DNA of 14,906 bases from Microgenomates group bacterium (GTDB taxonomy: Bacteria > Patescibacteriota > Microgenomatia > UBA1406 > GWC2-37-13), in the NCBI GenBank assembly GCA_028276105.1, contig JAPYWZ010000004.1, positions 1 to 14,906 on the forward strand. The letters run 5' to 3'. Each line of letters begins with the position of its first letter. Position 1 is the stretch's first letter. The position numbers were made by a program, and so were the translations under genes. A model generated the notes under the pieces. That model saw only the letters and a list, made by a program, of their open reading frames with translations, searched no databases and was not told where the DNA came from. Shown here one piece after another: positions 6,708 to 14,147 of the stretch.

Positions 6708-8048
6708 TTAAAATTTTAAATAAACTTTGTATTCATCAAACTTTTCTTCAATCAATTTTATAAAATTTAAAGCTTCGTCATAAGAAAAATTTGCTAATAC
6801 ATCTTGAATCTCTTTAAGATAAATAGCAGATTTTTTTTTCAAAACTTCAAAATCAATCTCAAAAACTTTATTTTTTTTCTGAAAAATTTTGTCTTTAATA
6901 AAATTAACAAATAAATATTTAGCACTAAAAGCATGTCCTTTTCTTTCTGGGACTTTTTTAGCTAATTGATATTGAGAAAAAATATCAGTAATTAACCCTT
7001 GAATTAAAAACTCATAATTTTTTTCAGAGATAAATTTATACTCTATTAAATAAGGTGATAAATGGATTGCAAAAACATCAGATTTTAGTTCTTCAAAAAA
7101 CCAAAAAAAATCTTTAAGTCTTTCTTTTGAAGTGCTATAAATAGCATAGCCATGACCTAATTCATGAAGAAAAATGCCCATTTGGGTGTAAAAAATTAAA
7201 TCCTTTAAAGAAATGGATTGATTGAACAAAGATTTATAAACCAAAACACCATAATTTTTTACTCTTTCCGCAATCGCGTTCTCAAATATTAATTTTTTGG
7301 CTCCATATTTATTTAAAACATCTTTACAATCAGTATTATTAGATGGTCTTGCCCAAGCAACCGCTTTCATTTTGGCTACTTCACCTCCATAGACATAAAT
7401 GTCGCCAACCTCAATAATTTCTTTTCTAGGAGTAACATCAGAGGGGAAAAAAACATTCTCTAAGAAATTTTTTTTAATTTTTTTTGTAATCTTTTGATAA
7501 AGCTTTTCTTTTGAAAGGTTTCGAATATAAACACAGCTTGAGTAATAAGTTTTTACCCCAAATAATTTATCGTGATAAGTAAGAAGAGGGCCGATTGCAA
7601 TATTTATTGGATAATCAGTCCTCATCAGAACCCAAGTTTTTTCACTTTCTTTATAATTACCTTCAATTAGATGAATAGCTCTTTGATAAAGGAATTTTTT
7701 AAAATCTAAGTCACCACATTCTTTAGCAGCAAAAATTAGATATTTGGCTATTTCACCTAATTCTTTTTGATAATAATCTTCGTATCGAAAAGAAACAATA
7801 TCATTTCTATTATTCTTTAAAAGCGTATAGTAAGATAAAATCAGGTGATTTTTTTTGTTTGCTTCTAAAATTATTTTTTTATCTACTTTTTTTGGATAGC
7901 AAAAATAATCACTTGTTATTTGTTTAACAAAAATTCTATCAGTAATTTTAGTGGCTAAACTGAGATATGCTAAAACTTTTTTCTGACTTAAATCAAGATT
8001 ATTATAAAGCGGAGTATTAAATTTCTTGAAAAAAGATAAATTTCTCAT
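6708..8048 (-). CDS. Zinc-dependent hydrolase, dipeptidyl-peptidase III (M49)-like
   Basis: 446 residues. The core motif is FLHELGHGYA with His295, Glu296 and His299 (HEXXH), followed about 20 residues later by FFEELKSD (Glu319/320, Asp324). This matches the HExxH plus EExxxD arrangement of the bacterial M49-like group. Two further segments fit that group: INIAIGPLLTYHDKLFGVK (149-167, compare the family's GPYExYEDxLFGxK) and ARPSN followed by KYGAKKLIFENAIAERV (247-263, compare LPND..GskkVmlkNv..AKf). The zinc site looks complete, so hydrolysis of peptides is expected. There is no signal peptide or membrane segment. It lies 16 nt upstream of the M20 gene and 47 nt after the 301-aa gene, so it belongs to the same transcription unit. 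The family call is from remembered motif patterns and is good but not certain. Confidence 0.72.
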   Translation of the reverse strand: MRNLSFFKKFNTPLYNNLDLSQKKVLAYLSLATKITDRIFVKQITSDYFCYPKKVDKKIILEANKKNHLILSYYTLLKNNRNDIVSFRYEDYYQKELGEIAKYLIFAAKECGDLDFKKFLYQRAIHLIEGNYKESEKTWVLMRTDYPINIAIGPLLTYHDKLFGVKTYYSSCVYIRNLSKEKLYQKITKKIKKNFLENVFFPSDVTPRKEIIEVGDIYVYGGEVAKMKAVAWARPSNNTDCKDVLNKYGAKKLIFENAIAERVKNYGVLVYKSLFNQSISLKDLIFYTQMGIFLHELGHGYAIYSTSKERLKDFFWFFEELKSDVFAIHLSPYLIEYKFISEKNYEFLIQGLITDIFSQYQLAKKVPERKGHAFSAKYLFVNFIKDKIFQKKNKVFEIDFEVLKKKSAIYLKEIQDVLANFSYDEALNFIKLIEEKFDEYKVYLKF

Positions 8049-8095
8049 ATTTTAAAAACTAAATATTGACTTAATTTCTTTTCACGAGTTTTTTC

Positions 8096-9001
8096 TCAAT
8101 TAAGTCGATTCAATACGTGAGGTGAAACGGCAATAAATAAAATCTGATCTCCTCTTGAAGGATTAAAGCCGTATGTTCGTTCTAAGGCTTTGTATAATGG
8201 ATTTTCAGTTACTCTTTTAATCCCTGATTCTTGAGCAAATCTTATTGCTCCACTTTGGTAATCAGGAGGTGTGCCGGAAATCATATTTAAACCAGGAATC
8301 TTTCTCATTTCCTCTATTTTCTGTGCTAAAAAAGGTGGTAAAGTTATTAAATTACCATTAGCGTCAAGGCGAGGAAATGCTACCCAAGCTTCTTCTCCTT
8401 CTCTTCCAAAACCCTCTTTAGCCAATTTAGTCCATAATAAAGGAAGCCTCTCTTCGTTAGTTGAAGCTCCAAAAACATTAACAGGAAGTTTCTGCATCGT
8501 AGTTACTACATGAGTTCTATAAACACCGGGAGCATCAGGCAAGGATACAGAGGCATTACGATATAACATCCTAATATCATCCAATTGGGCCAATATTATT
8601 CCATAAACACCAACGATTCTTCCATTAGAATCACAGGCAATCGTTGCCATTTGTTGATTAGATTCTTGAAAAGCATAGTAAATTAAATCATCAACACTGA
8701 TACCAAGACGACTAGCTAATTGATGCATTTCCTTAATTTCTCCCAATTTTTTTAACAAATCTCCAGGTATTTTTTGAGAGTTTAAAAAATGAAAGAAAAC
8801 ATAAGGCGTTGATTTGCCATCAGGACCTTCGACATTAACTTCTTCTTCTAAAATGAAGGCAGAATTATCTTTTTTTGTCACAAATTTAAAAATTGATTCT
8901 CCATCGTTCCTTTCAAATGGTATTAAAGATTTAAGCAAGTCAGTTAATACTGGACTTAATCTTTCTCTAATTGATAATAAAAGTTTTCTTTCATCTCCCA
9001 T
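8096..9001 (-). CDS. Unrecognised protein of 301 residues
   Basis: I do not recognise this protein. It is soluble, with no signal peptide or membrane helix. Residues 1-70 form a charged helical start followed by alternating strands (FKFVTKKDNSAFILEEEVNV). The middle has MATIACDSNGRIVGVYGII (about 118-136), which looks like a beta-hairpin of the kind seen in sensor or GNAT-like folds, but no diagnostic acetyl-CoA motif follows. The C-terminus ends with LFIAVSPHVL. It is much less lysine-rich than the aro proteins, like the two genes upstream, which suggests these three share a history. It is separated from its neighbours by about 47-49 nt on both sides. No SD precedes the ATG. Confidence 0.75.
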   Translation of the reverse strand: MGDERKLLLSIRERLSPVLTDLLKSLIPFERNDGESIFKFVTKKDNSAFILEEEVNVEGPDGKSTPYVFFHFLNSQKIPGDLLKKLGEIKEMHQLASRLGISVDDLIYYAFQESNQQMATIACDSNGRIVGVYGIILAQLDDIRMLYRNASVSLPDAPGVYRTHVVTTMQKLPVNVFGASTNEERLPLLWTKLAKEGFGREGEEAWVAFPRLDANGNLITLPPFLAQKIEEMRKIPGLNMISGTPPDYQSGAIRFAQESGIKRVTENPLYKALERTYGFNPSRGDQILFIAVSPHVLNRLN

Positions 9002-9017
9002 AAGTAGTTTTGATTAA

Positions 9018-9046
9018 TTTATAAACAATTTAAAAAATTGTACCAA
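9018..9046 (-). promoter_or_regulatory. Possible weak internal promoter before the 301-aa gene
   Basis: TTGGTA (9046-9041), a 17-nt spacer and TATAAA (9023-9018) lie in the 49-nt gap before the ATG at 9001. A short inverted repeat ACAATTT/AAATTGT (9025-9041) sits in the spacer. In DNA this AT-rich such a match is weak evidence. Confidence 0.25.
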
Positions 9047-9050
9047 ATTT

Positions 9051-10502
9051 TTATAAAATCTCCAAAGTATAAAAAACTCTTTTTATAACTTCTTCTACCA
9101 TCCTTGGACCTCCTAAAAGATACAAATTAGCAAATGGTTGACGACTATTGGCTTTAGACAAATGAGTCATGCCCTCAAGAACCTTTATGTGAGCTGCTAA
9201 AGCTGTTTTGAGTAAAGCTAGGTCATGCTGATATTTACTATCCGTTTCCATCATTTCTATTTCTTTTTGTAAATTATTAATTGTTTCTTTTAATCTATCT
9301 ATTTCTTCAACTAGTTTTGCTGTAAAAGGATTTTTTCCACTGAAAAAGTTATTAATCTTTGCATAAAGATTGCCTTCTTTCTCTAGTTGATCTTGAAGTC
9401 TTCTTAACCCTTCTCTAAAATCATAGGCTAAAACCGTCGATCCACCATCTGTATTTGGGTTAAAAAAAGAAATAAGATTTCTTAATTGATTAATTGATGT
9501 TTCATTTAAATTTGATTCATCAATCTCGCCAGTAAATTCTCCTTGATAGCCTAAAACTCGACTTTTTTCCATCAATTTTTCAGCTAATTTTATTAAATAT
9601 TGTCTTTCTAATTCATTAATCTCGACCTCCTGTCTTTTTGCTTCAAAATACTGAGGATTTAAGCTTCTTATGAAACTACCTAATAAATCTTTTAATGTTT
9701 CAATTACCAAAGTCCTTTTATTTTCATCTTCAGGTAAAATCAATGCCACATCTTGACTAGAAATTTCTCCTTTTTTACCTGCGATTGATTTTAAAGCTTC
9801 AAATATATTTCTCTCTGCTTCATTGTTAAACAATTCCGGTGAAATAGTATCCAATTGAGGTTTTATTTTTCTTAATGTTTTTATTAATTCTCTAGTTAAT
9901 TTTTCCAATTTAGAGTTATCGCCGCCATTCTGTAATAAATTTTGAATTTCGTTAACTATGTTTAATCCATTAATCGAAGACATATAACAATTTCCTTCTT
10001 GCAATAATCTTACCAATACCTCATCGATATTTTCATTATTTGTAGGCATTAAATGAGTTAAATTATGTTCTCTAAGATAATTTTCTAACAACTTTCTTTT
10101 TTCTTCTTCATTTTTATTTTTCCACTGTGGTAAATTAGACAACAATTCCCGTAGACCCTTATCCGGCTTATTTAACAACCTAATATGCATCCTTTTTTCT
10201 TCAAGAATCTGTTCAGATATACCCGTTTCTCTCTCAACTTCTTGTACTGTTTGCCTAAATCTTTCCGCAGCTATTCTTTTCAAAACATAAACAACTATTT
10301 CTGGAGTTAATATGTTTTGCTCGTTATAAGCTAATTGAGAAAAACCTAATTCTCTCCCTATTTTTAAAAACTCAGGCAAATGAGACAATTCATTACCAAG
10401 TTGCCTTAAACTTTCTTCATTAGCTTCACTTAAAGTTGAAATTAGATGCTGAAAACTTAATTTGGCTAATTGGAGCCTGGCATAACGACTTAGATTGTAC
10501 AT
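9051..10502 (-). CDS. Unrecognised coiled-coil protein of 483 residues (may be the C-terminal part of a longer protein)
   Basis: I do not recognise a family. The protein is almost wholly helical. It contains long charged heptad-like stretches, clearest at about residues 385-425 (LVEEIDRLKETINNLQKEIEMMETD) and around 270-305. It has no membrane segment or enzyme motif that I can name. The nominal ATG (10502) lies inside the end of the 758-aa gene (77-nt overlap) and has no good SD. The same frame is open back to a TGA at 10550-10548, and the codons between read as a natural amphipathic helix (QEYFSLGLLNS). That makes the ATG doubtful: the frame may really be entered from the upstream gene by a frameshift at the A9 run. 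Confidence 0.78.
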   Translation of the reverse strand: MYNLSRYARLQLAKLSFQHLISTLSEANEESLRQLGNELSHLPEFLKIGRELGFSQLAYNEQNILTPEIVVYVLKRIAAERFRQTVQEVERETGISEQILEEKRMHIRLLNKPDKGLRELLSNLPQWKNKNEEEKRKLLENYLREHNLTHLMPTNNENIDEVLVRLLQEGNCYMSSINGLNIVNEIQNLLQNGGDNSKLEKLTRELIKTLRKIKPQLDTISPELFNNEAERNIFEALKSIAGKKGEISSQDVALILPEDENKRTLVIETLKDLLGSFIRSLNPQYFEAKRQEVEINELERQYLIKLAEKLMEKSRVLGYQGEFTGEIDESNLNETSINQLRNLISFFNPNTDGGSTVLAYDFREGLRRLQDQLEKEGNLYAKINNFFSGKNPFTAKLVEEIDRLKETINNLQKEIEMMETDSKYQHDLALLKTALAAHIKVLEGMTHLSKANSRQPFANLYLLGGPRMVEEVIKRVFYTLEIL

Positions 10503-12702
10503 AGAATTTAAAAGACCTAGAGAAAAATATTCTTGTTTTTTTTTCAGTCATTGGAATGATTCCATTTAAAAACTCTTCATATTGATTTATTAAGTTTAAA
10601 AGACTGTCGGGCAATACTTGAGAATAATCTCTTATTACAGAAATTGAAGTTCTAGCTTGGATTATTAAATCTTCTAATGAAGCATTAATTGGTATTGCTT
10701 CTGACTCAGAAGTTCTTAAAGAACCTAACATATTCTGCAATAACCTTAAATTTTGTCTTTTTTCTGCAATAGTCCGTGAAGCTTGTAAAAATGATCTATA
10801 CGCTTTATCAATCCATGATAGATATTCTGGTGAAGCCATATTATTTTCACTTACTTGACGAAGCATAATTTCAAACTTATCTCTTAAATCACCAGGTTTT
10901 AATAACTCACCTAATAAAACCTGTGCTTTTTTTTCGTATTCTCTCCAATTTCTACTAAATTCATGTGTGCTTATCTCTGGTCTTCCTAGAAAATAACCAA
11001 GAAAATTTCCATACTCACCAGATAAATTAATCGTATGTTCTTCTAATGATGCTAAAGCATCATAAGGCAACTGATGTTGTCTAATAACATAAACAGGAGG
11101 AATAGTTTCATTTGGAAGTTTTTTTCTTAAAAGCCTTAAAAATTCCCCAGAAATAGGTGTGTATGAAGAACCAAATCTTGGTAAAAGTAAAGCTTTTCTT
11201 ACTTCATCTCTTCCAGAATATTGATAAGCAGGTAAAGCAGCAACTGCTTTTAAAGAAATAGCAACCTTTTCTCCCACCATTCTTTTAATTTCTTCCCGTT
11301 CTAAAGCCCTTAATATCATCTCTAAATTTGTATGCCTGCCTTTAATTTCGACTTCGTTAGTAAAATGTCCATTAATATATAAAGCATAGATATTATCTTT
11401 TCCCGTGAAAATATATTTAACTGTGGCTAAAGGGATATCAACATTAGTTTCATTAGAATGATCAACAAAAACCCATTCTAAAGAACCCTTATCATCTATT
11501 TTCCTTCTTCTTAGTTCTCTTCGTCCCAACTCTGTATTTAAAAAAACAAGTGTGTCATTTCTTTGAGGATCAAGTAATCTCATATTACCACCTAAGTTTC
11601 TAATTGCCTCATTATAAGCTTCCGTAACAACTTCTTGTTCACGTAAAGTAAGTTCTATAAAACCAAAATCAGGATTGTTTACCGCATCTTCGTCTAATCT
11701 ATACATTTCAAAGCTTCCTGTAAGATGAGAAAATGGGTCCTCTTTATAATGTGAATTATACAATTCAATATTGGCAGCTAATCTTTTTACACCAGATTCC
11801 CATCCTGGATGTTGATCACCGGCAATAATATGAGTAATTCCATGTTCATTACAAAGTTGAACTAAACTTCTATATTTTCCTTCTTTTTCTCCTCCTTTCT
11901 CTTCCTCTAATGATGACGATATTTGAGAAACATTAATTTTTCCCAATAAACTCTCTTCAAAAACCTGCGTAGCATACTCAAAAAACTCTTGAATCGTAGG
12001 TGTTCTGCCAATTTTTTCTCTTAATTCATGCAAAGCTCTATAATAAATCTTCCCCAAATGAAAAGCTCTTTCATTTATTTCTCTGACAAACTCTGGTTCT
12101 GATCTAAATAAATCTCGCAGTGGTAAAAGAGATGTAGCTATTGCCAGCCTAAGAAAAGTTTTCGTTGTTGCCTCATCCATTTCCATAAATTGGGTTGAAA
12201 TTCCTTCTTTAAAAGTACTAGCTGCAGTCCACCAACCACCCTTACTAAACGCATAAGAAACCCCTTCTTCTGTAAGATTACTATCTTCAAACATCAAACT
12301 TCTAAGAGCTTCTTGATATGTCGGAGAGAGTCCGTAATTTTGCGAAAGAGGATCATCAATTCTAAAACCTGTCTGTTGACCTATTCGCTCTCTTTCTTTT
12401 CCTGATAAAGCATTAACTGCAGAAGTTAAATCTCTAATTGAAATACCCAAACTTTTTAAAGTTTGAGGATCTGCTATACAAATAAAAGGATTGATTGCCT
12501 CCATATTAACATTAGGTACTGAATTTGGGCCATTCAGTTCTGCATCTTCTGCAATAGTTTTTCCCCGCCAACTGTCAGGTTCTAAATGTTGAAGATATTG
12601 GGTTATTGGTAGCACAGACATTCCTATCCTCCAATCACCATCAAGACTATGGGAAAATGAGGTAAAGTCTTTTAAAAATTTGTTTTCTACTTTATTACTC
12701 AT
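10426..12702 (-). CDS. Unrecognised large protein of 758 residues
   Basis: First large gene below the branched-chain-type leader. I do not recognise a family. It is soluble, with no signal peptide or membrane helix. The N-terminal 270 residues are mixed helical with several aromatic clusters (GGWWTAASTF). A middle part has a strand-turn segment HGITHIIAGDQHPGWESG. A later alpha/beta stretch contains FVDHSNETNVDIPLATVKYIFTG and NIYALYINGHF. The C-terminal 250 residues are helical. An AGGA sits 6 nt before the ATG at 12702, supporting that start. Residues 723-758, after the A9 run, look like noise read in the wrong frame, so the true product may continue into the 483-aa frame. Lysine content is lower and arginine higher than in the aro genes. 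The function is unknown. Confidence 0.8.
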   Translation of the reverse strand: MSNKVENKFLKDFTSFSHSLDGDWRIGMSVLPITQYLQHLEPDSWRGKTIAEDAELNGPNSVPNVNMEAINPFICIADPQTLKSLGISIRDLTSAVNALSGKERERIGQQTGFRIDDPLSQNYGLSPTYQEALRSLMFEDSNLTEEGVSYAFSKGGWWTAASTFKEGISTQFMEMDEATTKTFLRLAIATSLLPLRDLFRSEPEFVREINERAFHLGKIYYRALHELREKIGRTPTIQEFFEYATQVFEESLLGKINVSQISSSLEEEKGGEKEGKYRSLVQLCNEHGITHIIAGDQHPGWESGVKRLAANIELYNSHYKEDPFSHLTGSFEMYRLDEDAVNNPDFGFIELTLREQEVVTEAYNEAIRNLGGNMRLLDPQRNDTLVFLNTELGRRELRRRKIDDKGSLEWVFVDHSNETNVDIPLATVKYIFTGKDNIYALYINGHFTNEVEIKGRHTNLEMILRALEREEIKRMVGEKVAISLKAVAALPAYQYSGRDEVRKALLLPRFGSSYTPISGEFLRLLRKKLPNETIPPVYVIRQHQLPYDALASLEEHTINLSGEYGNFLGYFLGRPEISTHEFSRNWREYEKKAQVLLGELLKPGDLRDKFEIMLRQVSENNMASPEYLSWIDKAYRSFLQASRTIAEKRQNLRLLQNMLGSLRTSESEAIPINASLEDLIIQARTSISVIRDYSQVLPDSLLNLINQYEEFLNGIIPMTEKKTRIFFSRSFKFYVQSKSLCQAPISQIKFSASNFNFK
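10536..10544 (-). other. A9 homopolymer at the junction of two overlapping frames: candidate frameshift or slippage site
   Basis: The minus strand carries nine consecutive A (10544-10536) just after an ATGACTG. In the 758-aa frame it reads GAA AAA AAA ACA. Loss of one A gives GAA AAA AAA CAA GAA TAT and joins the 758-aa frame at residue 722 to the 483-aa frame, giving 1216 continuous residues. The out-of-frame tail of the 758-aa product (residues 723-758) is Phe/Ser-rich and unlike the rest. The cause could be a sequencing or assembly indel, a natural mutation, or transcriptional slippage. Confidence 0.55.
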
Positions 12703-12803
12703 AAATTCCTAAAATTCCCTTTTTATAAAACAGGATAATTTTTAATAAAATTTTTATATCCCCCTACTCAAAAAACAAAAATAATAAAGGAAAAACTAAT
12801 ATC

Positions 12804-12827
12804 AAAAAATCCCGCCTTTTGGCGGGA
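12804..12827 (-). terminator. Rho-independent terminator of the second leader (attenuator)
   Basis: The minus strand forms TCCCGCC/GGCGGGA (12827-12821 with 12816-12810) around an AAAA loop, followed by six T (12809-12804). It lies downstream of the promoter at 12943-12970 and about 100 nt before the 758-aa gene, so it works within that gene's leader. The 12703-12803 stretch after it holds only the AGGA ribosome site of the 758-aa gene. Confidence 0.88.
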
Positions 12828-12917
12828 GGTTTTAAATTTTGGTTTTATCAATCACTCATCCTCCCGCCACATTAAGCGGTAATAAGAATAAAGAGGATGA
12901 CTGCGATTGATAAAACC
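12821..12917 (-). promoter_or_regulatory. Competing hairpins of the branched-chain-type attenuator
   Basis: Segment 2, GGCGGGAGG (12868-12860), is an exact 9-nt complement of CCTCCCGCC (12829-12821), which includes the 5' arm of the terminator, so an antiterminator can form. A long stem also competes for segment 2. GGTTTTATCAATC (12917-12905) pairs with 12841-12853, and TCATCCTC (12900-12893) pairs with GAGGATGA (12863-12856). That makes 21 bp with one small internal loop, and its 5' arm lies wholly inside the leader peptide's Val-Leu-Ser-Ile-Ala-Val-Ile-Leu codons. A ribosome stalled there would open this stem and favour antitermination. The pairings are seen; the mechanism is inferred. Confidence 0.8.
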
Positions 12918-12928
12918 TGGTTTTTCAT
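12872..12928 (-). CDS. Aliphatic leader peptide MKNQVLSIAVILFILITA
   Basis: An 18-codon frame from ATG at 12928 to TAA at 12874-12872. Nine codons are Ile, Leu or Val (V5, L6, I8, V10, I11, L12, I14, L15, I16), as in known ilv and leu leader peptides. The stop codon lies 3 nt before the antiterminator segment 2, so a ribosome that finishes would mask it. The ATG is 14 nt after the -10 box with no SD. A small hydrophobic membrane peptide is an alternative reading, but the placement among promoter, competing stems and terminator favours a control peptide. Confidence 0.75.
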   Translation of the reverse strand: MKNQVLSIAVILFILITA

Positions 12929-12942
12929 ATTGATAAGAAGAT

Positions 12943-12970
12943 ATTATAACAAATATTTTTTAAAATGCAA
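12943..12970 (-). promoter_or_regulatory. Promoter of the 758-aa gene unit
   Basis: TTGCAT (12970-12965), a 16-nt spacer and a perfect TATAAT (12948-12943) on the minus strand. The expected start is near 12936, a few bases before the leader-peptide ATG at 12928. Confidence 0.82.
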
Positions 12971-13070
12971 GAGGAATTTGGTGCTAAAAAAGAGTTGGTT
13001 GATAAAAGTTGGTTTTCATAATTTTATGATAAGTATTATAACAAAAAAATTAAAAAAATCAACAAAAAAT

Positions 13071-13094
13071 AAAAAAGACGTGATCTATCACGTC
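13071..13094 (-). terminator. Rho-independent terminator of the AbiEii cassette
   Basis: The minus strand forms GACGTGA/TCACGTC (13094-13088 with 13083-13077) with a TAGA loop, followed by TTTTTTATTTTTT. It lies about 30 nt after the AbiEii-like stop and separates that cassette from the leader below. Confidence 0.9.
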
Positions 13095-13122
13095 TCTACA
13101 AATTTCTCCAATATCCTTACAA

Positions 13123-13794
13123 TCATCTCAAATACTGATCTAAATACGCCTTTGAGTTTTTTTCAAAATACTCCTTTATCTTTTTAAAAAGCGCTTTTTT
13201 TTCATCTTTATCACCTAAAAGCAAGGGCTCAATCTCAGTCATTTTTTCTCCTATCAAAACCGCTCTCCCCCAAACATCAGCCAAAGATACCAAAACTCCA
13301 AATTTTTTTTCTACTAATTTTATTAATTTTTGAGGTGAGATTTTGGTCGAAGTAAAAATAAAATAAAGATCAAAAACATCTTTTGGTTCACTTCGATCAA
13401 GTAAAGCAATTAACTTATTGGTAGCAATATCTTCTAAAGAATCAATAAAAACTCCTAAAAATTTTTTTCTTTTTCTTAAAGTCTTTTTTTCATGATTATA
13501 ATAAACAAACTCCACCCTTAAACTCTCTTTACCAATAAATAAAAACTCATAACGATCATAAATCTTTTTAAACTCAACTTCTTTAAAATTGCCTTTGACT
13601 TTAATTTCACTAACTAATTGATTAATCTCATCAAAACTAAATTTTTCTTCACTAAAAAAGTCTAAATCATAAGAATAACGATGATGAAGATAATAATAAG
13701 AAAGCAGTGTCCCGCCGGTCCAATAAAATTTGTTTTTCAAAAAAGAGGAGGCAAGAACTTCAAGAGCAATCTTTTGAGAAGCGGTTAATTCCAT
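13123..13794 (-). CDS. AbiEii/AbiGii-type nucleotidyltransferase (toxin-like)
   Basis: 223 residues of the nucleotidyltransferase family that includes AbiEii, the toxin half of type IV-style toxin-antitoxin and phage-abortive systems. These enzymes transfer nucleotides to RNA such as tRNA acceptor ends in characterised members. Visible are the WTGGT turn (25-29), the metal-binding Asp43 and Asp45 in SYDLDFF, a likely third acid at Glu95 (RVEFVYY), and the conserved DIATNKLIALLDRSEPKDVFDLYFI block (122-146). The ATG overlaps the stop of the 65-aa gene as TAATG, so the two are coupled. Many CPR genomes carry such cassettes, and some may have housekeeping roles, so the toxin function is inferred from the family only. 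Confidence 0.9.
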   Translation of the reverse strand: MELTASQKIALEVLASSFLKNKFYWTGGTLLSYYYLHHRYSYDLDFFSEEKFSFDEINQLVSEIKVKGNFKEVEFKKIYDRYEFLFIGKESLRVEFVYYNHEKKTLRKRKKFLGVFIDSLEDIATNKLIALLDRSEPKDVFDLYFIFTSTKISPQKLIKLVEKKFGVLVSLADVWGRAVLIGEKMTEIEPLLLGDKDEKKALFKKIKEYFEKNSKAYLDQYLR

Positions 13795-13991
13795 TAAAAT
13801 CCAAAATAAATTTCTAACATCTTTCTTTTTGCCGGATCAAGTTGGTTTTTAATTTTTGGAAAATACTTAAGAAGAATGTTTTTTTTAAGTCCTTTAAAAT
13901 CACCATAATTTATCTTTCTTATCAAAAACCACTGCCACTCTACCTCGTTTTTTGGTTTAAAGTTTTTTATTTTGTAGTCCCAAATAAACAT
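13794..13991 (-). CDS. Small partner of the AbiEii-like protein (putative antitoxin)
   Basis: 65 residues: begins MFIWDYKIKNF, then EVEWQWFLIRKINYGD and ends LDPAKRKMLEIYFGF. The W-D start, the R-x-I-x-x-G-D centre and the L-D-P end resemble the DUF6922-type short proteins that precede AbiEii-like genes, but the match is from memory and tentative. It has no helix-turn-helix of the usual AbiEi antitoxin. It shares a one-base TAATG overlap with the nucleotidyltransferase and is the first gene of the pair, the place where an antitoxin is usually found. Confidence 0.72.
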   Translation of the reverse strand: MFIWDYKIKNFKPKNEVEWQWFLIRKINYGDFKGLKKNILLKYFPKIKNQLDPAKRKMLEIYFGF

Positions 13992-13998
13992 ATTAAAA

Positions 13999-14026
13999 AG
14001 TATACTCTTTTCTTTTTAAATTGCAA
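13999..14026 (-). promoter_or_regulatory. Promoter of the AbiEii cassette
   Basis: TTGCAA (14026-14021), a 16-nt spacer and TATACT (14004-13999). The -10 box ends only 7 nt before the ATG at 13991, so the message would be leaderless, as for the aro leader peptide. Confidence 0.72.
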
Positions 14027-14050
14027 GTTAAAACACCATCAATCAAACTC

Positions 14051-14086
14051 TTTACCATCTTTTTTCGATCGTAAGAAGATGGTAAA
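14051..14086. repeat. 11-bp inverted repeat upstream of the AbiEii promoter
   Basis: TTTACCATCTT (14051-14061) and AAGATGGTAAA (14076-14086) are perfect inverted repeats with a 14-nt loop. No T run follows on the minus strand, so it is not an obvious terminator for the gene upstream. It ends about 25 bp before the -35 box and could be an operator or part of an mRNA 3' end. Confidence 0.55.
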
Positions 14087-14110
14087 AAATAAAAAGGTAT
14101 GATTATATAG

Positions 14111-14130
14111 ATTCCTGCTTACGCAGGAAT
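14111..14130. repeat. REP-like hairpin ATTCCTGCTTACGCAGGAAT
   Basis: A perfect 8-bp stem with a TTAC loop, flanked by TAG and AACA. It resembles the dispersed ATTCC(C/T)GC...GC(G/A)GGAAT intergenic hairpins seen in many bacteria, and its higher GC stands out from the surroundings. Whether it is repeated elsewhere in this genome cannot be seen here. Confidence 0.5.
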
Positions 14131-14147
14131 AACAAATATTAAAAACA

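Noticed and set aside
6691..6715. A TATAAT-like box just before the M20 gene as a promoter.
   Set aside because: There is no acceptable -35 at 16-18 nt, and such boxes are frequent by chance in this composition.
12897..13187. Plus-strand frame of 96 codons across the second leader and the AbiEii terminator.
   Set aside because: It runs through a promoter, leader peptide and terminator of the other strand and has low-complexity composition.
13842..14102. Plus-strand frame of 86 codons opposite the 65-aa gene.
   Set aside because: It is Phe/Lys-rich antisense to a coupled gene with a good promoter.
14051..14130. Hairpins 14051-14086 and 14111-14130 as a CRISPR array or tRNA.
   Set aside because: There is no regular repeat-spacer pattern and no cloverleaf or T-loop.
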